Of a DNA stretch of 64,000 nucleotides, positions 54,300 to 64,000 are shown piece by piece. The notes beneath the pieces were generated by a model. The model was not told the DNA's origin. It saw only the letters and a program-made list of their open reading frames with translations, and did not search any database. Numbering within the stretch: position 1 is the first letter of the stretch; each line of letters starts with the position of its first letter. This DNA is from Citrus sinensis. Lineage: Eukaryota > Streptophyta > Magnoliopsida > Sapindales > Rutaceae. The translations under genes and the position numbers were made by a program. Where the stretch lies: positions 22,636,501 to 22,700,500 of the forward strand of contig NC_068561.1 of the NCBI RefSeq assembly GCF_022201045.2. The letters run 5' to 3'.

Positions 54300-55741
54300 C
54301 GCTTGTCTTATTTCGGTGGAAATTTTTTGTGCGTATTCTGTGCTACACGTCAGCTCTAAGAAATTTATATAAAATTTTGAGGAGGGAAACCAAACACTTT
54401 TACAATATTACCCCGCCATTTGCATTTGGGAGCGTCATAACTCATAAATGTCCGGACAGCATAAAGTTCTTATTAAATAAATAAATAAATAAATGAAAGC
54501 GAACGCAACTTTTATTTAGACATTCACCCCCCAAGACTACAGTAAAACCTCAGCCTCGTGAGTGTTTAGTAGTTTTTATGATATTTTTTATTTTTACTTC
54601 GGCATTCCAACTACTGAGAGTAGTTTTCAACTTTTCATGATACTTTTTCTAAATTCTACCATTTGCATTTTTATTACTAAATGAATTCAGTTATTTTAGC
54701 ATACAAGCTGTCATTTTCGGTAAAAGTAAAAATTAATTTTTAAAATTTATTGATGGTCGTTTAGAGTAACAGTATCCAAGAGTATTTTTATGAATGTAAA
54801 TAATATCGTCCGTTTCAAATATAATACACACACACACACACACACTTTCTAAGTATAACAATTAATTTTTCAAGAAATAAGCCACAATAATTTTTTTTTT
54901 TTTAAAGACACTTTGGCTATATTTGAAAGACCAGATTGGATTTGATGAACTCTTAGGATTAGATTAAATTATACAAGATTATATAGTACTATCTTTTGTT
55001 TGGTATAGTGTTGAATATGATTGTGTTAAATTTAATTTAATGAAGCTAAAATAACTAATTAAATAATGTATATAATTTTTTAAATCATATTACTAATTTT
55101 TAAATTTAATATTTAACATTCAATATTATTACAAATAAATAATTGAATAATTTTTTATGTTTAATATTACATAATAGTAAAAATAAATTATTGAATTAAA
55201 ATTTTAATATTAATAATAAATTTAGATTATAAAATATCTAGTTCTATCTAAAACCAAGCTAAATTGGGAATTTAATAATGTTATGAATATGTTAGACTAA
55301 ACTTGGACTAGTTTAAAATCCCAACAGCCAAATTACATGAATTTGGATTAAACTAATATTTTATCAGTCAAATTAATCCAATCCCATCTTCTATCGGACG
55401 TCTAAACATAAAATATTATTTTCTGAATTTAGAACATAAATAAAAGAGCAATGATACAGTCACAAACTCTTGTATAAATTTATTTTATACAAACTAACGT
55501 GGCATTAATTCATTAGTTGAATGAAAATATAAATTAATAAAAATAAATCATGTGGGCCAAGTGATATTTAATTCAACTAATCTTATCATGCCACGTCAGT
55601 TTGTACAAAATAAATTTATACGGAACTCTCGACAATCAGCCACTGGTTACCCGCCACATGTCACACAAAACATATTAAAAATGAACTGTTAGTAGCTTTC
55701 TCTTACCACTCAAAATTTTGTATCTCAACTGAACAAAACAA
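54300..55741. other. Shared intergenic region between divergent SDR A and SDR B
   Basis: AT-rich with an AC microsatellite at 54825-54845 and a MITE at about 55465-55640. SDR A and SDR B are transcribed away from this 1.5-kb interval. I see no other gene. Confidence 0.55.
55465..55640. mobile_element. MITE in the SDR B promoter
   Basis: The left arm GTATAAATTTATTTTATACAAACTAACGTGGCAT pairs with the inverse of the right arm, GTATAAATTTATTTTGTACAAACTGACGTGGCAT. Arms run about 70 bp including TTAGTTGAAT, separated by a short spacer. There is no coding capacity. It ends about 100 bp before the SDR B ATG and brings ACGTGGC/GCCACGT motifs with it. A target duplication is not obvious. Confidence 0.78.
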
Positions 55742-58060
55742 ATGGCGAGTCGAGTCCCGACCGAACTGGAGCCATGGCGCGAAATTAACGACAAAGTGGT
55801 AATGGTGACCGGCGCATCCTCTGGTTTAGGCCGAGAATTTTGTCTCGACCTCGCCAGAGCCGGCTGCCTGATCGTAGCCGCGGCACGGCGCTGCGACCGC
55901 CTCAAGTCTCTCTGCGACGAGATCAATAAGCCGAGCAGTATTAGAGCCGTGGCCGTAGAGCTAGACATATGCGCCGACGGCGCCGCCATTGAGAGTTCCG
56001 TACAGAAGGCTTGGGAAGCCTTCGGGCGAATCGATGTTTTGATTAATAATGCCGGTGTTAGAGGTACAATTTATTTCGATTTTTAATACTCTGTTCTATT
56101 GTCGCCAAAAATTTAAACTTTAAGATGTGGGTCTGCTTTGATCGTGACAGGCAGTGTGAAGAGTCCGTTGGATTGGACCGAGGAGGAGTGGGATCACAAT
56201 ATCAAAACGAATTTAACAGGATCTTGGTTGGTTTCCAAGTATGTATGCATTCGAATGCGTGATGCAAATCTGGGAGGATCAATAATTAACATATCTTCCA
56301 TTGCTGGTATTAATCGTGGACAGTTACCTGGAGGTGTTGCCTATGCTTCTTCCAAGGCAGGCCTTAATTCCATGACTAAGGTAATAATAATAATAGTGAT
56401 ATGGCATTTTAGATTCATGGTGATTGCCTGATTGGTGATACCATTCAGTTGTTACTCTTTTGAGTATATAAATGTGTCGTGAAGAAGGAAAAATAAGAAT
56501 TGAGAGAAAATTTATTTAAATGGGAAATGGTTGGGATCTAGAGTACGCTGATGGATGGCTGGATAATACAAGGCAAGAATGGAACACCCGGTGGATGAGA
56601 TAGGAGTTAGCTTGGGGTAGATATTGACTAACTCAAAATCAAGCTTAGGTGAATTCAAGTTTAGTTCAAGCTCTAAACACAGTGTTGATATGGGCCAATG
56701 ATTAAAATATTCATAAATGCTTGAAATTTGATGCCTTAAACTTCTATAACCTTGGCAGCTTGCTTATTGCAAAATACCTGTAGAAACTAGTTTTGAAGCT
56801 CAGAATGTTACGAAACAACAGGACAATTGATTTGGTAGACATATATACGGTCCGTGATTGAACTTTCTTAGAAATGTATACAGTTACATGCATGAATCCA
56901 TGATGCAGGGTTATTATTAAACCTATGTGCATTTCCTAAATGTGGTCTGCTTGAACTTTTTTCATCAGTTCTTTTGCTTTAAGATCCTAAAATATTATAT
57001 TGTCAAGATTCTTTAACAAAAGTGCTTTAAGGCATTTTTTTTCCCTCGTTTTTACCCCCAACCCACTAATAGGTAATCTTTGCTGAGATCTCAGACCGTC
57101 TCCCTGTTTTCTGAATCTAGAAGGTCCCATATATCTTTTCCTTGCAAAACACATGAAAAACAGAAACACAGTATCTCCTGCCATTGGAACAGCATAAAGT
57201 GGTTTTCTAGTGTACGTCACCTGTTAATTCCTTAACATAGTTGTAAACCATCATATTCCTTGGTGAAGGAAGCTATCCCATTGTATTGTGATAGGGTTTA
57301 GATGGACGTGATTACATCCTGTGCTTTTTAATTAATCTGCTATTTCACCCCTTTCTTTTCAGCCATTGAGATCTGTTCAAACACCTTCATAATGCATCCA
57401 AACTAGTAAATTTGGGCATCTTCCAATGCATCTTTTTATTATCTCGATGGGACTGCATATTATGGGTTGCATTTATTTTATTATAATTTCGTTAGTGGAA
57501 TACACACTGCACTGTTTGTTTGAATCCCCATTTTAAATTTGAGAAAGAGCCAAAGACATGTTAGCTCTTGTGAAAGATGAACTCTCATTTTTATTGCATT
57601 GTTTTCTTCATTTCTATCCTTCATGCTTTTCAAATGTCTTTCTCCTTGATTCAATGTCAACAAAGTCATTATTCTGTTAGTTTCTGTAAAGAATTGTCTG
57701 TGCACCTCGTGTTCTAATGCTGTTTTGTGTCAAAGAAAAGAGCATTTTAGAATGCAATGATGAATATGATGCTGTTGCTAGGTCATGGCATTGGAACTGG
57801 GGGTGCACAACATCAGAGTTAACTCAATATCACCTGGACTTTTCAGATCTGAGATTACTGAAGGTCTAATGCAAAAAAAATGGCTAAATAATGTTGCCTT
57901 GAAAACTGTCCCTTTAAGAGAATTTGGCACCTCAGATCCAGCATTGACATCACTTGTTAGGTATTTAATTCATGACTCTTCCAAATATGTTTCAGGAAAC
58001 ATGTTCATTGTGGATGCAGGGGCTACACTTCCTGGTGTCCCTATTTTCTCTTCCCTTTGA
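55742..58060 (+). CDS. Short-chain dehydrogenase/reductase B (classical SDR)
   Basis: Three exons, 55742-56063, 56151-56380 and 57782-58060, total 831 nt, or 276 residues plus TGA. It is a close paralog of SDR A and C: TGASSGLG (23-30), NNAG in the first exon end, catalytic Ser in INISS, YASSK at 172-176, and the same PGVPIFSSL end. Exons 2 and 3 have exactly the lengths seen in SDR A (230 and 279 nt), so intron positions are shared; intron 2 has grown to about 1.4 kb here. The loop after the cofactor-binding helix is a few residues shorter than in A. It is divergent from SDR A and convergent with SDR C. Substrate unknown. Confidence 0.93.
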
Positions 58061-59261
58061 GTTCCTAGAAAAATGTAAGTGTAGTATTCCTCATTCTGTT
58101 GCTAGAGTTCTGACTGAAGTTTGTTTAAACATTGTATTGGAAAAACTTATGACAATCGAATTTTGATAAACTGCAGTATTGGAAAAATGTATGACCATTG
58201 TAGTTTGTTTTAAATGTTGTATTGAAAAAACTTACGACTATTGTCCATTTTATACATTGGAGTTTACGTGTATTGTCCTATTATTAAGTGGTTTAAGAAT
58301 TATGCATCATTGGTCTTTTTTATTTTATACCTCTAATTATGTTTCACATGAATTTATTCAAGTTCACAATATATTAGAAATAGTCACGACTCATTTTACT
58401 TCTTGCAGTCATGGGGAGGATTATTAATGGGAAAACGATTCTTGAACTTTGAAAATAAAGACTCCGCTAACAATATCCTCTTTTCTTTCTTTTTTTTCTT
58501 GATTGAAATCTGGATAGGCTATAAGTGGTTGGATAACATTTGTTTTCCCTAAATATTTGAATGTAACTAGCATTTTTTATAAATAGAAAAATCTTAATCA
58601 TGATCATTTATGTTTATGTAAATCAACACGAAAAAAAGATAACATTTTATAGTTTAAGAAATAAGTATATTGAGTAGAGATATTTTGGAATATAAAATTT
58701 GTCTTTCATTCAAATAAAAATTATAAAAATTTAATTTTTTTTAGATGTAAATATTTAAAAATTATATATAAATTATAAAAAAAAAATCTGAAATTAAGAC
58801 TTTAACTACTTAACAAACAAGTTGTAAAGCTTGTTGGTTGTTGGAAATTGTTGGCGGGTGGTAAATGACTTCTCAAAATGCCATGGACTCCATTGATTTC
58901 GAGTCAAAACGAAAAGCAAAGTAAAATGATATTTTTTTTCAAAATAAAAATTCTTTTAAGTCAATTGTACAAGTCAAAATATCAAGCAACAATTGTACGC
59001 TAGAGTCTTTAAGTTTTTCATTATATTTTTTGAGTTGTCGATTTGCGTAAGCGACTAACGTACAAACAACTGCGGAAGTGACTTCGGAAGTTCGGATAAA
59101 TAAATTGGAAGATTGCTAGAACAACATACTCGTAGATTAATGAGTTATAACGCAGTACTTTCCCAATAGCACAGGCACATTTGATGCTCTTGTGTTAGAA
59201 TAATATTGCAGCAAGAATCTAAAGAATTAGAAGAGATTTGACTTGTAAGTTTCCGAACAAG
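58061..59261. other. Intergenic between convergent SDR B and SDR C
   Basis: Right after the SDR B stop, three diverged copies of a GTATTGGAAAAACTTATGAC-type block lie at about 58130, 58172 and 58215. A stretch at 58560-58745 resembles 44855-45085. No gene is seen. Confidence 0.5.
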
Positions 59262-60201
59262 TCAAAGGGAAGAGAAAATAGGGAGACCTGGTAGCGTAGC
59301 CCCAGAATCAACAATGAAAATGTTGCCGGATACATATTCAGAAGAGTCATGAACCAGGTACCGAACAAGCGATGTCAGTGCGGGGTCGGTGGTGCCGAAA
59401 TCTCTTAAAGGGTAAGTTCTTGAGGCCACATTATTCAGCCAGTCTTTTTTCATAAGCCCCTCGGTGATTTCAGATTTGAAAAGTCCAGGGCATATCGAAT
59501 TGACTCTGATTTTGTGCACCCCAAGTTCCAATGACAGACACTTTGTCATGGCATTTAGGCCTGCTTTTGAAGAAGCATATGCAACACCTCCGGGTAGCTG
59601 TCCACGGCTAGTAGCAGCAATGGAAGATATATTAATTACTGATCCTTCCTGATTTGCGTCACGCATGCGGATGCATACATATTTCGAAACCAACCAAGAC
59701 CCTGTCAAATTCGTTTTCATAATATGATTCCACTCCTCCTCCGTCAAATCTAATGGACTCTTCACAGCACCTGCAGTACGTATACATACCATACATCATC
59801 AACTCTTTCAAAAAGCATATGCAGAAAAAATATTAATTTATTAATATATAGAAAATACTGTTAGTACCTGATACACCGGCATTATTAACCAAAGCATCGA
59901 TTCGGCCGAAGGCTTCCCAAGCCATCTGTACGGAATTCTCAATAGCGGCTCCATTGGCACTGACGTCTAGCTCAACGGCCATGGCTCTAACACTACTCCC
60001 GGACTGCTTATTGATCTCGTCGCAGAGAGACTTGAGCCGGTCGACGCGGCGAGCCGCTGCGACAATCCGGCAGCCAGCTTTGGCCAAGTCGAGACAGAAT
60101 TCTCGGCCTAAACCGGAGGATGCCCCGGTCACCATAACAACTTTGTTGTCCAATTGGCACCACGGCTCCAGGTCCAGGCAATCTAAAACTTGACTGGCCA
60201 T
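59262..60201 (-). CDS. Short-chain dehydrogenase/reductase C (classical SDR), lacks intron 2
   Basis: Two exons, 59868-60201 and 59262-59770, total 843 nt, or 280 residues plus stop. Motifs match SDR A and [18 protein letters not shown] and YASSK (176-180). Where A and B have an intron after MTK (next residues VMALELG), this gene reads [10 protein letters not shown] straight through with no extra or missing codon, so the intron is absent precisely. The start is the MASQ ATG (60199-60201). The upstream in-frame Met near 60249 coincides with a TATA box (60251-60257) and cannot be the start if that box is used. All catalytic residues are present. Substrate unknown. Confidence 0.93.
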
Positions 60202-60250
60202 TTGTCTGACTTTAATGCGTGGTATAATCCAAGTAAATACGAGAAGCATT

Positions 60251-60257
60251 ATTTATA
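60251..60257 (-). promoter_or_regulatory. Candidate TATA box of SDR C
   Basis: On the minus strand TATAAAT lies 50 bp before the ATG, giving a leader of about 20 nt. This supports the MASQ start over the longer frame. Confidence 0.5.
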
Positions 60258-60346
60258 AGTCAGTCTTGCTGCATGCGACACGCAGTGGGTGGTTGATCAA
60301 TTTCAACGAATTTACACACCCATTTAAACATCACATTAAATCCAGT

Positions 60347-61467
60347 CCCCCGTACGGTACGTTATTTATAACTTATTCGTAAATATTATAAAATTTTGTG
60401 AATTGTAAAATTTCATTTAGTTTCTTACACTCAATTTTATTTTATTAAAATACTACAGAACGAATTCGCCCCCTATAATTTTAAATTCTCAAAATAACCT
60501 CTATTTAATTAAAAAGCATAATTATGATCAAATGAATTATAATTATAACTATTATTCTATTATAATCATAAATATAATTATATTTTTAAAATAGATTATA
60601 TTGTTATTATTAATAACAAGAATAAAAAGTGTTATAATTAATTAATCTATTATCAATAAATAATAATAATAATAATTAATTTTTGAATAATAATAACAAT
60701 AAAAATAACTAAAATATAAAATAATAATTATGATAAAAATTAACGAATGATTTTATAGCAATTGGTTATAATTTAACTCATTCAGATTTTGATTTTAAGA
60801 CAAAGTAAACATATAAATGATAATAAAGCTCATTTTAATTACGATTCCTGCAGTTCAAGTAAATAAATTATTTAATTAGACAAATCTATATTATTTACAA
60901 TTTATTCATAAGCATTATGAATTTTATAGTGCATTCACTAAATATGAATCAAATTTAGCTGGAAACATAATGAATTACAATCAGAATAATTTATTTACTT
61001 AAACTGTAGAAATGGTAATTAGAATGAGTTGTATTACCATTTATCTGTTTTTTTTTTTTTGTCTTAGAATCAAAATCAAATAAGTTAAATTGTAACATTG
61101 CTGTAAAATTCTTAATTAATTTTTATCATAATTATTTTATATTTTAATTATTGTTATTGTCATTATTATTCAAAAAATAATTATTAATAATAATTATCGT
61201 TAATTATTATTAATTTAATGAAAATTTATTATTAATTATTATTAATAATAACAATAATAATCTATTTAAAATATAATTATATTTATGATTATAATAAAAT
61301 AATAGTTATTAATTAAATGGAGGTTATTTTGGAAATTTAAAATTATAGAGGGCGAATTCGTACTCTACGGTTTCAACAAAATAAAATGGAGCTAAACGAA
61401 ATTTTATAATCCAGAAAATTTTTATAATACTTTCAAATGAATTATAAATAACATAATATATAGGGGG
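60347..61467. mobile_element. Large foldback element (about 1.1 kb)
   Basis: Two long AT-rich arms of about 500 bp are inverted copies of each other. Matching landmarks are CCCCC...GTTATTTATAA, ATTATAAAATTT, GAATTCGCCCCCTATAATTTTAAATT (right arm: inverse with one change), AATAACCTCTATTTAATT, AAATATAATTATATTT and the TGATTTTAAGACAAA/TTTGTCTTAGAATCA pair. A short centre lies near 60900-60960. No reading frame is present. The ends are set by CCCCC and GGGGG; no clear target duplication was found. Confidence 0.8.
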
Positions 61468-62469
61468 CTATATGAACTTTTACAGGTTGGCCGTAAATTA
61501 AATGTCCCTTAGGCGGTCCCCCGCATGGGTTTCGTATAGAATACAGAAGAAAAGAACATTACAAATTTGAATGCTAAAGGGGTTACAAATTTCGTGATTT
61601 GACCTGCCGGTCATGTGAAAAACCTTAAGAGTAGTATGGGTGATTGATCGATATTTCATGATAATATTTTATGTCCGTTTTTTATATTATAAATAATTTA
61701 ATAATATGATATTTTTATTTTTTAGTAGTGCAATTCGTGTTCTTAGATTGTTTCTTACTCGTGTGTAATCGTTTATGTTACACCGAGTATGTCTACACTT
61801 GACCCACCTGTAAGTGTCGTGTAAACACCTCGCGTTGACCCACCAAATCCCATCGAAGTTTCGGTGGGTTTCACATGTATTGTTCATATAACTTAATTCC
61901 TTGTCATTTCATTCTTCTTTTTTTTTCGGTCAAAGTTTTGAAAATTGACGGGAGAAAGAATGGTTATGGACGTACGATGGCGGGTATGTGACTCTTTCTT
62001 TTCACTGTCTAATCATTAAAAGAAAAAAGTTTGATAAAACATAACAATCTGATCCCAGTTAAAAAAAATGCATCTTTCAATAACTAAAATTAAAATATCA
62101 TCCTAACCAACTTCTTATTTTATACATAGTTAATTTAATTAATCCAACAGTGAACACTTACATCATTATGGATGCTGTGATTTTAATAACAAATCAAACG
62201 GTTTAATGTATTATTTGATTAAAAGAAAATTTATTTACAATGTTTTATTTATTTATTTATAAATATTACGTTATAATTTACAATTATAACAAAATCAATC
62301 ACATACTAGTCTTTATCTGCATAGCAACAACACGTAGCTTGAAACTCTGAAGGAACAGAAGCAAAATTAATATATACACACACTTACAGTAAAATATTAT
62401 TGATTAAACCTAATCAATCCTTCAAGGTCCATCTGCTGCAGACAAATGAATTGAATTTGTTATTGTACT
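61468..62469. other. Gene-free region downstream of XTH
   Basis: No gene supported. On the minus strand 61690-61880 contains a series of GACAC/ACACGA-type words (GTTTACACGACACTTACAGG) often seen in degraded plant transposons; the 66-codon frame there has no family signal. Confidence 0.45.
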
Positions 62470-63321
62470 TTAATTCTTAGGAGCAGGGCCGCTATTAGAA
62501 TTTTTCGGCTTCTCATTAGCTTGAGAATTCTGTTTCTCGCATTCGAGCGGGTGGACCCCGTAATCACAGTAGTCGTAAATCATGAACTTGTCCTGCACAG
62601 ATCGAATATTTTTCTCATCCAAATTTGTAAGAGTCTGATTGTTCCCTGCATATTTTGTTATAACAAGGTTTCTGTAGTGGGCGGTATAAGGAGCATCAGT
62701 CCAATTAGCCTTGATTCGCCCTTTCTGCGTTGCCCATTGATCCCCATTCCAGAGGCTGGCTATAAGCCACATGGGTTGTTTCGCAGGAAAGGGGACGCCG
62801 AGATTTGCCAGGTTTTCGTGCACCCTTACAGCCTTGTTATCCACCATAAAAATAATCCGTTCAGGATTCCACACGATAGAGTACTGGTGGAACTTTGCGG
62901 AGGGATCAAACCAGAGGTGGAAACCTCGTTCTCTGTGGCCTTCCCCTTGCGCGTAAATATTGGTGTGCAATGTGTAGGGTTCCCCTGTTACATTGCCCAG
63001 GAATTCCATGTCGACTTCGTCGTGTGATCCTTCGAGGGATGATAAGTAAAACGTGGTGACAAGGCCGGCTGCGTTGCCTAGAATTAGTTTCATTTCGACG
63101 TCGAATCTTGCAAATAGGTAATCTTTCTTGGACTGGAAGCCGGAGCCTAACTTTTTGTCGATGGAGAGGGTGAGGGCTTTGCCTCCTTCCGTTATCTTCG
63201 CCCGTCCATCTCCCCATGTGATTTTGGTGTCCGTATTGAAATCGCCCTTTGAGGATCCTACAAAACAACATATCGATACAGAAAACAACAGCAACAACGA
63301 CGACGATGAAGATAAAGACAT
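62470..63321 (-). CDS. XTH: Xyloglucan endotransglucosylase/hydrolase (GH16), single exon
   Basis: A 283-residue protein in one uninterrupted exon. It has an N-terminal signal peptide (Ser/Leu-rich, about 1-25) and the GH16 core. The active site is HDEVDMEFLG, with nucleophile Glu102 and acid/base Glu106, followed at once by the conserved N-glycosylation site Asn110 (NVT). Further marks are YTLHTNIYAQGEG, FHLWFDPS, WNPERIIFMVD and PMWLIASLWNGDQWAT. A Cys-containing XTH_C tail is present (FMIYDYCDYG, LECEKQ), and the last roughly 20 residues are Asn/Ser/Pro-rich and unusual. XTHs cut and rejoin or hydrolyse xyloglucan in the cell wall. Most plant XTH genes have several exons, so a single exon is noteworthy. 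The start is the ATG at 63319-63321 (MSLSSS); the longer frame starts at TTG. Confidence 0.94.
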   Translation of the reverse strand: MSLSSSSSLLLLFSVSICCFVGSSKGDFNTDTKITWGDGRAKITEGGKALTLSIDKKLGSGFQSKKDYLFARFDVEMKLILGNAAGLVTTFYLSSLEGSHDEVDMEFLGNVTGEPYTLHTNIYAQGEGHRERGFHLWFDPSAKFHQYSIVWNPERIIFMVDNKAVRVHENLANLGVPFPAKQPMWLIASLWNGDQWATQKGRIKANWTDAPYTAHYRNLVITKYAGNNQTLTNLDEKNIRSVQDKFMIYDYCDYGVHPLECEKQNSQANEKPKNSNSGPAPKN

Positions 63322-64000
63322 CTTTACTCCTCTCTCTGTTTCCCTTTCTTTTTTCAAATCAATAAAAATCAACAAATAAACTAGAAAAAAAAAAAGTATA
63401 TATGATGGTATTGATTGAGCGATCTGATTTTGTATGCAAATGAATGACTAAAGTTTTCTTGGTTTACACTAGAAAATAGGATTCCCCACTATACAATGTG
63501 GGCCTTTGTTCTAGTCATGAGACCTATTAATTGGACCAAGTCAGAAAATTCTCCATGCTAAAGCTTCGCTTAGTATATATTACCAAAAAAAAAAAAAAAA
63601 GCCTCTGTAAATGGCCATTGATTATAAATACATAGTAGTTGTAATACTTCATCGCGAACATGTAAGTGAAGGCATATTTTGCATTTATACAGGGTAGTCT
63701 TACTTTCAAAGACTGAAAGTGATTAACACCTAAGTCCAAATTAAAAGTGAACAAATTATACATTTTTTTAAATAGGTAGGGGAATTTAGTAAGAACCGGG
63801 TATAGTGGTTTTTTTCCGAACTTTAAGGGGACGGGGTTTAATCAGGGGGAGACTTCAGAGTCTAAATCTATGGAAGCTAAATTCAAACTTTAAATCTTCA
63901 AGCTCTTAAAAATAATAAACTAATAACAATCATCATCAATAAAAACATTACTTAGAGTATTATTCAATATCACCGTGAAAAAAAAAATTTAATTCATAAT
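63322..64000 (-). promoter_or_regulatory. XTH upstream region with candidate TATA box
   Basis: On the minus strand ATATATA at 63397-63403 lies about 76 bp before the XTH ATG, a fitting TATA position. The rest is AT-rich with an A-run at 63584-63600 and no supported gene to the window end. Confidence 0.45.

Noticed and set aside
61687-61887. Minus-strand 66-codon frame
   Set aside because: It sits in degraded repeat-like DNA with GACAC words; no protein family.
63322-63375. 18-residue N-terminal extension of XTH
   Set aside because: It begins with TTG and would place a charged segment before the signal peptide.

Overview
This is a 64 kb stretch of plant nuclear DNA. It is AT-rich, has GT-AG introns inside plant gene families (Mediator, CLE, XTH, SCPL, SDR), and is littered with inverted-repeat elements and one LTR retrotransposon. 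The gene content fits a woody eudicot. Citrus is my impression, but nothing here proves it. I rebuilt the multi-exon genes by hand from splice sites. For MED26, RIN1, SM3L1, SCPL45, HMGCL and the three SDR genes the exon lengths sum to whole codons and every junction keeps phase.

Layout. 1-1.99 kb: intergenic. 2.0-4.9 kb (-): MED26-type Mediator subunit, nine exons including a 28-nt microexon. 4.9-14.1 kb: long gene-free region with a 614-bp Mutator-like foldback element (9448-10061), islands rich in ACGT motifs and one exon-like orphan frame. 14.1-18.0 kb (+): RuvB-like 1 (RIN1/Pontin). 18.9-21.8 kb (-): HIRAN-SNF2-RING-helicase protein of the SMARCA3-like 1 type, convergent with RIN1; it carries a Trp where helicase motif VI normally has Arg. 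22.9-25.3 kb: a young 2.4-kb gag-only copia-type LTR element, TSD ACACC. 25.7 kb (+): a small secreted-peptide-like frame with three IKAPPPP repeats but GTG where ATG is expected. 27.3-28.0 kb: a second Mutator-like foldback element. 29.9-31.4 kb (+): a decayed FAR1-related remnant whose 5' intron holds an 81-bp tandem array. 32.3-34.8 kb (+): serine carboxypeptidase-like 45. 40.8 kb (+): CLE peptide precursor. 46.2-49.7 kb (-): mitochondrial HMG-CoA lyase. 52.4-60.2 kb: three paralogous short-chain dehydrogenase/reductases in -, +, - order; one lacks an intron the others have. 60.3-61.5 kb: 1.1-kb foldback element. 62.5-63.3 kb (-): single-exon xyloglucan endotransglucosylase/hydrolase.

The genes form no operon. 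MED26, RIN1 and the SNF2 protein all act in the nucleus on transcription, chromatin or DNA repair, but I read this as ordinary gene neighbourhood. From memory, MED26b and the SMARCA3-like 1 gene are also neighbours in Arabidopsis (At5g05140/At5g05130), which suggests conserved microsynteny with RIN1 placed between them here. The only true local family is the SDR cluster. I found no clear undescribed multi-gene system. The best leads are the SNF2 motif VI substitution, the IKAPPPP peptide frame, the SDR intron difference, the unassigned exon-like frames and the hairpin-forming elements.
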